A stretch of DNA of 10,298 nt from JAIVGV01 sp035295985. Its GTDB lineage: Bacteria; Acidobacteriota; Blastocatellia; Pyrinomonadales; Pyrinomonadaceae. The stretch is taken from assembly GCA_035295985.1 (NCBI GenBank), contig DATHBT010000199.1, forward strand, positions 1 through 10,298. The letters run 5' to 3'. A program made the translations under genes and the position numbers. Shown one piece after another: positions 1 through 6,002 of the stretch (position 1 is the first letter of the stretch; each line of letters begins with the position of its first letter). The notes beneath the pieces were generated by a model. The model was given only the letters and a program-made list of their open reading frames with translations, made no database searches and was not told the DNA's origin.

Positions 1-1598
1 AGCACGCCGTCCGCGTCGAAGCCCGGCTCGACACGGCTCAGGCTCGCGTAGCTCCGGCCCAACAGCCCCGCGCCCGCGAGCAGGACGAGCGCGACGGCCA
101 CCTCCGAGACGACGAGTGCGCCCTGCGCGCGCGTCTGCCGACGGCCGCCGCCCGCGCCCTGCGCGCCCTCCTTGAGCGTCTGGTTGAGATCGGGCGCGGA
201 GAAGCCGAGGGCCGGCGCGAGTCCGAAGGCGATCCCGGTCAGCACGGACGCGGCGAGCGCAAAGACGACGGCGCGCCCGTCAACCCCTATCTCCTGCGCC
301 CGCGGGATGCCGCCCGCGCTCCATGCCACCAGCAGATCGACGAGCCACAAACTCAGCGCCAGCCCGCACGCGCCGCCGAGCACAGAGAGCAAGAGGCTCT
401 CGGTTAGCAACTGCCGCGCGATGCGCCCGCGGCCCGCGCCCAGCGCCGCGCGCAGGGCGATCTCCCTGCGCCGTCCCGACGCGCGCGCGAGCAGGAGGTT
501 GGCGACGTTCACGCAGGCGACGAGCAGCAGCAGCCCCACCGCGCCGAGCATCAGCGTGAGCGCCCGGCGCGTCTTCCCGACGATCTCCTCGTGCAGGGGG
601 ACGAGCGTCACGCCGCGGTTGCTGTTCGTGTCCGGGTACTGTTGGGAGAGAACGAGCGCGACGCGGTCTATGTCGGCCTGCGCCTCTTCGAGCGGCGTCC
701 CGGCCTTGAGCCGCGCGACGGCGTACATGAAGTGATCGCTGCGCGGGCGTTTGAGATCGACGGACGCGACCCACACGTCCGTGTTCCGGCTGGGGAACTG
801 GAAGCCCTTCGGCATGACGCCGACGACCGTGTAAGACTCGCTGTTGAGCACGAGCGACTGGTTGAGCACGTCCGCGCGGGAGCCGAAGCGGCGCTGCCAC
901 AGCCGGTCGCTGATGACTGCGACGCGGCCCGCCCCGGCGCGATCCTCGCCCGGCAGAAATGCGCGCCCGATGGCCGGCTCGACGCCGATCACGCGGAAGA
1001 AGTCGGAGGAGGCGAGTATCCCGCCCAGCCGCTCAGGCTCCTGCCCGCCCGTCAGGACGAAGCTCTCGTACTCGTAGGCGGAGACGGCCTCGAAGGCGCG
1101 CGCCTGCGTGCGCCAGTCCTCGAAGTTGAGCGGAGAGATCGTGTCCCTCGTCCACCCGCGCTTGGGGTTGTTCTCCCAGACCTGCACGATCCGTTCGGGG
1201 TCTTTGTAGGGGAGCGGGCGCAGCAGCACCGAGTTGACGACCGAGAAGATGGCGGTCGTCGCCCCCACGCCGAGCGCCACCGTCGCGACGGCGACGAGCG
1301 TGAAGCCCGGACGCTTCGCCAGAACCCTCGCCGCGTAGCGCAGGTCCTGCCACAAATCTTCGAGCGCCGGCACGCCCCTCTGCCTGCGGTACTGCTCCTT
1401 CACCTGCTCGACCCCTCCCAGCTCCAGGAGTGCCACGCGCCGCGCCTCTTCGGGCGACATGCCGGCGCGCACGTTGTCCTCGACGTGCATGCGTAGGTGG
1501 CTCTCCAACTCCTCCGCCAGCTCGCGATCCCGCGCGCGCCGGTTGAACAGCCCGGCGAGCCGAGCCGCCCAGACGCGCACGCGCCGCGCGCGCGTCAC
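1..1598 (-). CDS. ADOP-family ABC permease (MacB/FtsX type), C-terminus beyond window
   Basis: Inner-membrane permease of the acidobacterial duplicated orphan permease type: a MacB/FtsX-like protein encoded without its own ATPase, presumably exporting or moving an unknown substrate with an ATPase encoded elsewhere. It starts at GTG 1598, whose GTGA overlaps the padR stop, and stays open to the left edge (532 full codons). Residues about 20-80 form the family's cytoplasmic N-terminal region (RELAEELESH, LLELGGVEQVKEQYR). A first membrane helix lies near 98-120 and ends in the hallmark TAIFSVVNSVLLRPLPY. A MacB-like extracytoplasmic domain follows (about 125-335). Three FtsX helices lie near 341-365, 396-422 and 438-461. 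The first helix of the second half begins near 492, so about one third of a usual 800-residue protein is missing. Family assignment is firm; substrate unknown. Confidence 0.9.
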   Translation of the reverse strand, partial: MTRARRVRVWAARLAGLFNRRARDRELAEELESHLRMHVEDNVRAGMSPEEARRVALLELGGVEQVKEQYRRQRGVPALEDLWQDLRYAARVLAKRPGFTLVAVATVALGVGATTAIFSVVNSVLLRPLPYKDPERIVQVWENNPKRGWTRDTISPLNFEDWRTQARAFEAVSAYEYESFVLTGGQEPERLGGILASSDFFRVIGVEPAIGRAFLPGEDRAGAGRVAVISDRLWQRRFGSRADVLNQSLVLNSESYTVVGVMPKGFQFPSRNTDVWVASVDLKRPRSDHFMYAVARLKAGTPLEEAQADIDRVALVLSQQYPDTNSNRGVTLVPLHEEIVGKTRRALTLMLGAVGLLLLVACVNVANLLLARASGRRREIALRAALGAGRGRIARQLLTESLLLSVLGGACGLALSLWLVDLLVAWSAGGIPRAQEIGVDGRAVVFALAASVLTGIAFGLAPALGFSAPDLNQTLKEGAQGAGGGRRQTRAQGALVVSEVAVALVLLAGAGLLGRSYASLSRVEPGFDADGV

Positions 1599-1933
1599 GA
1601 CTCCTCCGGCGCGAAGAACCGCGCCAGGATGGCGGTCGTCTGCTCCCACTCGCGGGCCTCCTTGGCGAGCTGCCTGCGGCCGGCGCGGGTCAGCCTGTAG
1701 TATTTGGCCTTCCGGTTGTTGTCCGAGACGCCCCACTCGGACGAGACGTAACCCTCCTGCTCCAGCTTGAGCAGGGCGGGGTAGAGCGTCCCGTAGTTGA
1801 TGGAGAGCAGGTCGCCGCTCGTCTGCTCGATGCGGCGCGCGATCCCGTAGCCGTGCAGCGGCCCCATCGCCTCCAGGGTCTTGAGCACCATCAGCGCCAG
1901 CGTGCCCTGCCAGATGTCGGTCTTCTCGCCCAT
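1595..1933 (-). CDS. PadR-family winged-helix transcriptional repressor
   Basis: A 112-residue DNA-binding regulator that probably represses itself and the overlapping permease. The compact PadR winged helix spans about residues 8-90: GTLALMVLKTLEAMGPLHGYGIARRI (helices 1-2 region), recognition helix around YGTLYPALLKLEQEGYV (about 47-63), and the wing motif RKAKYYRLTRAGRRQL (about 73-88). The short C-terminal helix of the small subfamily follows. The start at ATG 1933 is chosen because AGGAGG lies at 1940-1945, 6 bases upstream; an upstream in-frame GTG at 1969 would add 12 residues and has no such site. Its TGA overlaps the permease GTG (GTGA), so the two are translationally coupled. PadR next to ADOP permeases is a known arrangement in Acidobacteriota. 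The ligand cannot be deduced. Confidence 0.93.
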   Translation of the reverse strand: MGEKTDIWQGTLALMVLKTLEAMGPLHGYGIARRIEQTSGDLLSINYGTLYPALLKLEQEGYVSSEWGVSDNNRKAKYYRLTRAGRRQLAKEAREWEQTTAILARFFAPEES

Positions 1934-1959
1934 CACCGCCCTCCTATTGGCTCGCCATA

Positions 1960-1989
1960 CGAATACCACATCCCCGTATTGGAAAGCAA
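1960..1989 (-). promoter_or_regulatory. Candidate padR promoter with inverted-repeat operator
   Basis: On the minus strand a possible -35 TTGCTT (1989-1984) is followed after 18 bases by TATTCG (1965-1960), preceded by TG as in extended -10 elements. The interval contains a perfect inverted repeat, AATAC-N9-GTATT (1962-1980), which would sit across the spacer and -10 element. A dyad in this place before a PadR gene is a plausible self-repression operator. This rests on pattern only, and the -10 match is weak. Confidence 0.35.
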
Positions 1990-2009
1990 TAGGAAGACCG
2001 GTGCTCGAC

Positions 2010-2027
2010 TCCCGCCGCCGGGCGGGA
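2010..2027. other. GC-rich hairpin upstream of padR
   Basis: TCCCGCC (2010-2016) and GGCGGGA (2021-2027) form a perfect 7-bp stem with loop GCCG. There is no T-run on either side, so it is not a convincing intrinsic terminator. It lies between the divergent padR and tRNA promoters. The rest of 1990-2078 shows nothing I can identify. Confidence 0.3.
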
Positions 2028-2078
2028 CCGCGAACCGCCCCGCGATCCCGCTTCCGGCCCGGACCCCGGCGCGCCTGC

Positions 2079-2108
2079 GTGACAGGGATCGGCGGGATGC
2101 GTTATGCT
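2079..2108 (+). promoter_or_regulatory. Candidate sigma-70 promoter for tRNA-Ser
   Basis: GTGACA (2079-2084) resembles the -35 TTGACA and TATGCT (2103-2108) the -10 TATAAT, with an 18-base spacer. Transcription would begin near 2115, so the GTTAGCC hairpin at 2120-2180 would lie in the 5' leader of the tRNA precursor. Motif match only. Confidence 0.42.
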
Positions 2109-2119
2109 TTTTCCGAGCT

Positions 2120-2180
2120 GTTAGCCGTTAGCCGTTAGCCGTTAGCTTTTGTCTCTGCTAACAGCTAATCGCTAACGGCT
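2120..2180. repeat. Inverted pair of heptad arrays (GTTAGCC / GCTAACA)
   Basis: The left arm (2120-2146) is almost four copies of GTTAGCC. The right arm (2157-2180) reads GCTAACA, GCTAATC, GCTAACG, GCT. They fold over a 10-base loop with mismatches only at the heptad junctions (2140/2163 and 2133/2170) and one G-T pair. The hairpin ends 7 bases before the tRNA and is not followed by a T-run, so it looks like leader structure rather than a terminator. The right arm recurs almost exactly in front of dnaX. Confidence 0.85.
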
Positions 2181-2187
2181 TCTTGTC

Positions 2188-2279
<92 letters not shown>

Positions 2280-2286
2280 AACCGCA

Positions 2287-2370
2287 GAGATTAGAGGCCG
2301 GAGGCCAGAGGTCAGAAAGATTCTGCTTCTTTCACTGGCCTCCAGCCCCTGACCTCTAGCCTCTGTTTTT
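2287..2370 (+). terminator. Terminator of tRNA-Ser built from heptad arrays (GAGGCCA)
   Basis: The left arm is GAGATTA, GAGGCCG, GAGGCCA, GAGGTCA (2287-2314). The right arm is TGGCCTC, CAGCCCC, TGACCTC, TAGCCTC (2336-2363). Alternative registers pair AGAGGTCAG (2307-2315) with CTGACCTCT (2349-2357), or GAGGCCA (2301-2307) with TGGCCTC (2336-2342). Five T residues (2366-2370) follow, as in an intrinsic terminator. It begins 10 bases after the tRNA CCA. Confidence 0.7.
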
Positions 2371-2432
2371 AATTGACGCCGCGCCGGAGGGCCGCCCGCG
2401 GCCTTCCACCCGACCGAGACGGAGGACTCCGG

Positions 2433-2951
2433 ATGCAGGACGACAAGCTGGCGGGAGACGAGGCGCGCCGCGAGTTGCAGCACGAGTCTGTGAAGGCGCA
2501 GGTTCAGGCGGACGTTGACTCCGAGATCGCGGCGCGCGCGGACCGCACGACGCCGAGGGAGGCGCGCGCGATGGAGGAGGTGGCGGGCGAGTTCCGCGCG
2601 AAGGCGGTTGACGAGGTCGTCGAGACGGAGCGCGAGGTGGAGCGCGCGCGCGGCGCGGCCCGCGTCTCGCAGTTCGTGGACTACGTCTTCTACGTCATCT
2701 ACGCGCTGCTCGGGATGCGCTTCTTCCTGAACCTGCTCGGCGCGCGGCAGAGCGCGGGCTTCGTCCGCTTCGTCAACGGCGTGACCGACCCGTTCTACGC
2801 CCCGTTCAAGGGGATCGTGCCGACGCCCGCGACCGCCGAGGGCTTCCGCCTCGCGCTCCCCATCCTCGTCGCGCTCATCGCCTACCTGCTGCTGCACCTC
2901 GCCGTCAACGGGCTGCTGCGGCTCGTCGCCCACCGCAAGACGGCGATCTGA
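2433..2951 (+). CDS. yggT: YggT-family integral membrane protein with charged N-terminal extension
   Basis: A 172-residue protein. The YggT domain (about residues 78-168) has two membrane helices, about 80-103 (FVDYVFYVIYALLGMRFFLN) and 136-158 (LALPILVALIAYLLLHLAVNG), joined by a loop with FVNGVTDPFYAPFKGIVP, the conserved YggT signature. Residues 1-77 are hydrophilic and densely charged (runs of E, R, K, D, A), probably helical or disordered in the cytoplasm, and absent from short YggT proteins. Start ATG 2433 is supported by GGAGGA at 2421-2426; a TTG 60 bases upstream lies in the tail of the tRNA terminator and is unlikely. YggT proteins are linked to envelope, osmotic and division functions in other bacteria, but no biochemical role is certain. 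Confidence 0.87.
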   Translation: MQDDKLAGDEARRELQHESVKAQVQADVDSEIAARADRTTPREARAMEEVAGEFRAKAVDEVVETEREVERARGAARVSQFVDYVFYVIYALLGMRFFLNLLGARQSAGFVRFVNGVTDPFYAPFKGIVPTPATAEGFRLALPILVALIAYLLLHLAVNGLLRLVAHRKTAI

Positions 2952-3007
2952 ACCGGCCACGGGCCGCGCGTGAGATGACGAATCGAGGCGCGCGTTACGT
3001 GCGCGTT

Positions 3008-3036
3008 TTGAGTAGGCGCGGGCGGGATGCTAAGCT
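3008..3036 (+). promoter_or_regulatory. Sigma-70 promoter of the SRP RNA
   Basis: TTGAGT (3008-3013) and TAAGCT (3031-3036) are separated by 17 bases, with TG one base before the -10 (extended -10). Predicted start is near 3043, some 15-20 bases before the SRP RNA stem. The position directly before a stable RNA supports the call. Confidence 0.6.
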
Positions 3037-3059
3037 AGCGGCGGTTGAAAACTTATCAG

Positions 3060-3160
3060 GCTTCGGGCTCCGCACAACGCCCGCCTCGTGAACCCCGCCA
3101 GGCCGGGAACGGAGCAACGGTAGCGAAGGCCGCGTGTGTTGCGGGTCGGTCCGGAGCCTG
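3060..3160 (+). ncRNA. ffs: Signal recognition particle RNA, small bacterial (4.5S) type
   Basis: RNA scaffold of the signal recognition particle; it binds Ffh and FtsY to deliver membrane and secreted proteins to the translocon. The conserved apical domain is clear: CCCCGCCAGG, then a GGAA tetraloop closed by CCG/CGG (3102-3112), then GGAGCAACGGTAGCGA, the asymmetric loop that contacts Ffh. The closing stem pairs GGCTCCG (3066-3072) with CGGAGCC (3152-3158), and GCCCGC (3079-3084) pairs with GCGGGT (3141-3146). About 100 nt long with no Alu domain, so the short form. Exact mature ends are estimated from the stem. It has its own promoter at 3008-3036. Confidence 0.93.
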
Positions 3161-3180
3161 GCCACTTTCGGAGAAGAGTT

Positions 3181-3248
3181 GCCGCTTGAGAGGCGGCGCT
3201 TCAGGTTGCCGAAGCGGGCGCGTTTGGAGCACAATCCGACGCGCCCGC
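3181..3248 (+). other. Unassigned stem-loops between SRP RNA and its terminator
   Basis: Three hairpins follow one another: GCCGC (3181-3185) with GCGGC (3193-3197); GCTTC (3198-3202) with GAAGC (3211-3215); and a 9-bp perfect stem GCGGGCGCG (3214-3222) with CGCGCCCGC (3240-3248). The last two share two bases and so compete slightly. No open frame here looks coding. It may be a processed 3' trailer of the SRP transcript, a small RNA, or just GC-rich spacer. Confidence 0.4.
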
Positions 3249-3262
3249 CGCGCGTAAAACCT

Positions 3263-3297
3263 GAGACGCCCCGGCGCGGCGACTCTTTTTCCTTTTC
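3263..3297 (+). terminator. Intrinsic terminator downstream of the SRP RNA
   Basis: GAGACGCC (3263-3270) pairs with GGCGACTC (3278-3285), with one A-A mismatch and a 7-base loop. TTTTT, CC and TTTT follow (3286-3296). It ends about 6 bases before the GTG of the VOC gene. Confidence 0.65.
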
Positions 3298-3302
3298 CGC
3301 CC

Positions 3303-3668
3303 GTGAAGATCAACTTCAAGCGTCTAGACCACGTGCAAATCTGCATCCCGCCGGGCGCGGAAGACGCCGCCCGCGACTTCTACGCGGGGCTGCTCGGCCT
3401 GCGCGAGATCGAGAAGCCCGACGTGCTCAAAGGCCGCGGCGGACTCTGGTTCGAGATCGCCGACATCCAACTGCACGTCGGCGCGGAGGACGCGCCCGCG
3501 AAGTCTAAGCGCCACCCCGCTTTCGAGGTCGAGAATGTCGAAGAGGTGCGGCAGTTTCTCGAATCGAGCGGCGTCCGCACTCGCGACGAGCCGCAACTCG
3601 CCGGCGTGCGCCGCTTCTCCTTCTTCGACCCCTTCGACAACCGCGTCGAGCTGCTGGAAAAATTCTGA
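3303..3668 (+). CDS. VOC-superfamily protein (glyoxalase/dioxygenase fold)
   Basis: A 121-residue single-domain protein with two beta-alpha-beta-beta-beta modules. Module 1 runs from LDHVQICIPPG through ARDFYAGLLGLREI to IQLHVG; module 2 from HPAFEVENVEEVRQFLESSG to SFFDPFDNRVELLE. The four positions that usually bind the metal are filled by H10, H58, H71 and E116, so an active metal site is likely. The family includes glyoxalase I, ring-cleaving dioxygenases and fosfomycin- or bleomycin-resistance proteins; the sequence does not decide between them. Start GTG 3303 is the only one fitting the fold (LDH at residues 8-10). It has no Shine-Dalgarno site and lies directly after a terminator T-run, which is odd for an efficiently expressed gene. 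dnaX starts 48 bases downstream. Confidence 0.85.
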   Translation: MKINFKRLDHVQICIPPGAEDAARDFYAGLLGLREIEKPDVLKGRGGLWFEIADIQLHVGAEDAPAKSKRHPAFEVENVEEVRQFLESSGVRTRDEPQLAGVRRFSFFDPFDNRVELLEKF

Positions 3669-3677
3669 GGACTTCCG

Positions 3678-3708
3678 GCTAACAGCTAACAGCTAATCGC
3701 TAACAGCT
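3678..3708. repeat. Single heptad array (GCTAACA) in the dnaX leader
   Basis: GCTAACA, GCTAACA, GCTAATC, GCTAACA, GCT in perfect 7-base register. Positions 3685-3712 match 2157-2184 at 27 of 28 bases. Unlike the other arrays it has no facing partner nearby. It ends 8 bases before the dnaX ATG and occupies the place where a ribosome binding site would be expected. Confidence 0.85.
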
Positions 3709-3716
3709 TCTTTCCC

Positions 3717-5804
3717 ATGTCCTACCAAGTCATCGCGCGCAAGTGGCGTCCGCAGACCTTCGAGGAGGTGACGGGGCAGGAGCACATCACGCGCACGCTC
3801 CGCAACGCCATCGAGCACGACCGCCTCCACCACGCCTACCTCTTTTCAGGCGCGCGCGGCGTGGGCAAGACCACCACCGCGCGGCTGCTCGCCAAGGCGC
3901 TCAACTGCCACAAGTCCAAAAAACCGACGCCGACGCCGTGCCGCTTCGGCGACAAAGACGCCTGCCCTTCGTGCCAGGAGATCGCCGAGGGCCGCTCGAT
4001 TGACGTGCTTGAGATCGACGCCGCGTCGAACACGGGCGTGGACAACGTGCGCGAGGCGATCATCAACAACATCGGCATCGCCCCGGCGCGCGACCGCTTC
4101 AAGGTCTTCATCATCGACGAGGTGCACATGCTCTCCGGCGCGGCCTTCAACGCCTTGCTCAAAACTCTGGAAGAGCCGCCGCCGCGCGTCACGTTCATCA
4201 TGGCGACGACCGAGTCGCACAAAATCCCGGACACGATCCTGTCGCGCTCGCAGCAATTCGAGTTCCGCACCATCGCGACGCAGAAGATCGCCGAGCGCCT
4301 GCGACTGATCGCCGACGCCGAGAAGATCAAGATCAAGGACGACGCGCTGCGCGAGATCGCGCGCGCCGGGGAAGGCTCGATGCGCGACGCGCAGTCGGCC
4401 TTCGATCAGGTGATCAGCTTCAGCGAGGCCGAGATCAAGACGGAGGACGTTGAGGCCGCGCTAGGCGTAGCGGGTGCGGAGCTGCGCTCGCGCGTGATGC
4501 GCGCCGTCTCGGCGGGCGACGCGCGCGAGGTCGTCGCCGTCGTGGACGATCTCACCGCGCGCGGCCACGATCTCCGAAACTTTTGTCGCGACCTGCTCGC
4601 GCACCTGCGCGACCTGCTCGTCGTCAAAGTCGCGGGCGCGGACGCCGAGGCCGTGGACGCCGACGAGGCCGGGCGGCGGGAGTTGGCTCGCGAGGCGAAC
4701 GAGTTTTCGGAGTCCGATCTCGTGCGCTCGTTCCACAGCCTGACGGAGACGGAGCAGCGCCTGCGCGAGGGCGCGCACCCGCGCTACCAGTTGGAGATCG
4801 GGCTGGTCAAACTGATCGAGATGCGCCGGCTCGCGCCGCTCGGCCAGGTGCTCGAACGCCTCCACGCGCTCGAAAACGCGCTGAGGACGGGCGGCGCGCC
4901 CGCGGCGTCGGCCGGCTCGACCGCCGCAGGTGGGGGCGGCGCGGCCGGCGGTTCTTCATCCGCGCGCGGAGGCTCAGGCGGCGTGACGCCGCCGTCCCGC
5001 TTTTCGAACCCGCGCGCGGGCGGGCAGCCGGCGCAGGACGCCCCCAAAAATTTTGCCGGCGGTGGTGGCGGAAAGAGTGGCGCGCAGCCGCCCGGCGGCG
5101 AGTCGAAAAGCGGGGCACAATCGCCCGCCGGCCTGAGCGCGGCGGACGTGCCGCCGTGGGAGCCGCCCGCGGAGAGTGTTTCGCAGCCGGTCGCCCAAAG
5201 CGGCACGCAGCCGAGCGCAGCCACGGCCCCGGCGTTGAAACTGGTGACGAGCAAGTCACAGGGCGAGTCGCCGCAGGGAGAGAACAGCGTTGAAAGTTTC
5301 GGCGGCGGCGAGAGTTTTGGTCTGGCCGTGCAGCAGGCCCCGGCGCGCGTCGATCCGAGTCCGCAGGCCGGGGCGGGTGCGGCGCGCGGCGCGTCGGATT
5401 CGCTGGCCGAGCGTCTGAAGGACGGGCTTGAGGCGCGTCGTAAGCCGCTGCTCGCGACCGCGCTCGACGGCGCTTCGCGGATCGCGCTCGAAGGCGACGA
5501 TCTGCGGGTCGAGTTCGCGCCCGACGCGAAGCACCTGCGCGAGACGCTACAGAAGGCTGAGAACCAGAAGCTGCTGCGCGAAGTCTGCTGCGAGGTGGCG
5601 GGCCGGCAGGTGGGCGTGCAGATCACTACGCACGGCGCGGGGGATGCGAACGGCGCGGCCGGCTCGGACGACGACGAGGCGCGGCGCGAGCAGCAGCGCC
5701 TGCGCGAGGCCGCCGAGCGCGACCCGAAGGTGCAGGACCTGCTCCGCACCTTCCGCGCACAGATCGTTGACGTGCAGCGCACCGAGGGAAAGCGGCGGGA
5801 ATAA
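3717..5804 (+). CDS. dnaX: DNA polymerase III subunit tau (DnaX clamp-loader ATPase)
   Basis: Clamp-loader ATPase that opens the beta clamp and, as full-length tau, links polymerase cores and helicase at the fork. The 695-residue product begins MSYQVIARKWRPQTFEEVTGQ. Walker A GARGVGKTT is at 45-53, zinc cysteines at C64, C75, C83 and C86, Walker B FIIDEVH at 131-137, LLKTLEEPP at 147-155, sensor 1 at ATTE (163-166) and the arginine-finger region SRSQQF at 176-181. The lid and oligomerisation domains reach about residue 385. A Gly/Ser/Ala/Pro-rich linker spans about 390-565 and a tau C-terminal domain (LAERLKDGLEARRKPLL and on) follows. ATG 3717 has no Shine-Dalgarno site; a heptad array fills the leader. 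C5A5T4 at 5041-5054 in the linker contains a possible -1 slippery heptamer (see findings). The stop lies in a perfect 12-bp palindrome (5802-5813). The usual partners ybaB and recR are not adjacent. Confidence 0.98.
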   Translation: MSYQVIARKWRPQTFEEVTGQEHITRTLRNAIEHDRLHHAYLFSGARGVGKTTTARLLAKALNCHKSKKPTPTPCRFGDKDACPSCQEIAEGRSIDVLEIDAASNTGVDNVREAIINNIGIAPARDRFKVFIIDEVHMLSGAAFNALLKTLEEPPPRVTFIMATTESHKIPDTILSRSQQFEFRTIATQKIAERLRLIADAEKIKIKDDALREIARAGEGSMRDAQSAFDQVISFSEAEIKTEDVEAALGVAGAELRSRVMRAVSAGDAREVVAVVDDLTARGHDLRNFCRDLLAHLRDLLVVKVAGADAEAVDADEAGRRELAREANEFSESDLVRSFHSLTETEQRLREGAHPRYQLEIGLVKLIEMRRLAPLGQVLERLHALENALRTGGAPAASAGSTAAGGGGAAGGSSSARGGSGGVTPPSRFSNPRAGGQPAQDAPKNFAGGGGGKSGAQPPGGESKSGAQSPAGLSAADVPPWEPPAESVSQPVAQSGTQPSAATAPALKLVTSKSQGESPQGENSVESFGGGESFGLAVQQAPARVDPSPQAGAGAARGASDSLAERLKDGLEARRKPLLATALDGASRIALEGDDLRVEFAPDAKHLRETLQKAENQKLLREVCCEVAGRQVGVQITTHGAGDANGAAGSDDDEARREQQRLREAAERDPKVQDLLRTFRAQIVDVQRTEGKRRE

Positions 5805-5820
5805 GAGCTCTTAAAGGACT

Positions 5821-5936
5821 GTCCGTCGCCCGCGGTCAGTCGTCCGTTGCGTGTGCCGCGCGAGCAGGACAACCTTCGGTTCAAGATTCAAGCCGCCCCG
5901 CCTCAAACAACTGACAACGGACGACTGACCGCGGAC
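5821..5936. repeat. Inverted pair of heptad arrays (GTCAGTC/GTCCGTT) after dnaX
   Basis: Left arm GTCCGTC, GCCCGCG, GTCAGTC, GTCCGTT (5821-5848); right arm AACTGAC, AACGGAC, GACTGAC, CGCGGAC (5909-5936). The best pairing is shifted by one heptad and gives a perfect 19-bp stem, 5831-5849 with 5915-5933, around a 65-base loop. CTGTCCG (5819-5825) can also pair with CGGACAG (5932-5938). No T-run follows, so terminator function is doubtful. The loop shows no feature I recognise. Confidence 0.85.
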
Positions 5937-5968
5937 AGCCTTGTCGAACAAACCGGGCGGCGCGCGCG

Positions 5969-5992
5969 TATAGTCTTCTCTGACGGAGGTGA
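5969..5992 (+). promoter_or_regulatory. Candidate -10 element and strong ribosome binding site of the small membrane protein
   Basis: TATAGT (5969-5974) matches the -10 consensus at 5 of 6 bases; TTGTCG (5941-5946) is too far upstream (22-base spacer) for a good -35. GGAGGTGAT (5985-5993) is fully complementary to the 3' end of 16S rRNA and lies 9 bases before ATG 6003. It fixes the start and predicts efficient translation. Confidence 0.5.
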
Positions 5993-6002
5993 TTGACCGA
6001 AG

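Noticed and set aside
591..1496. A 301-codon plus-strand open frame opposite the ADOP permease
   Set aside because: The opposite strand encodes clear ADOP motifs over the same interval; this frame has no family signature and an Arg-rich composition.
5802..5813. Perfect 12-bp palindrome TAAGAGCTCTTA at the dnaX stop codon as a regulatory site
   Set aside because: Short palindromes of this size arise by chance in 10 kb, and nothing nearby supports a binding protein.
4784..5884. A 366-codon minus-strand open frame opposite dnaX
   Set aside because: A Ser/Arg/Pro-rich shadow of the dnaX linker and C-terminus with no domain features.
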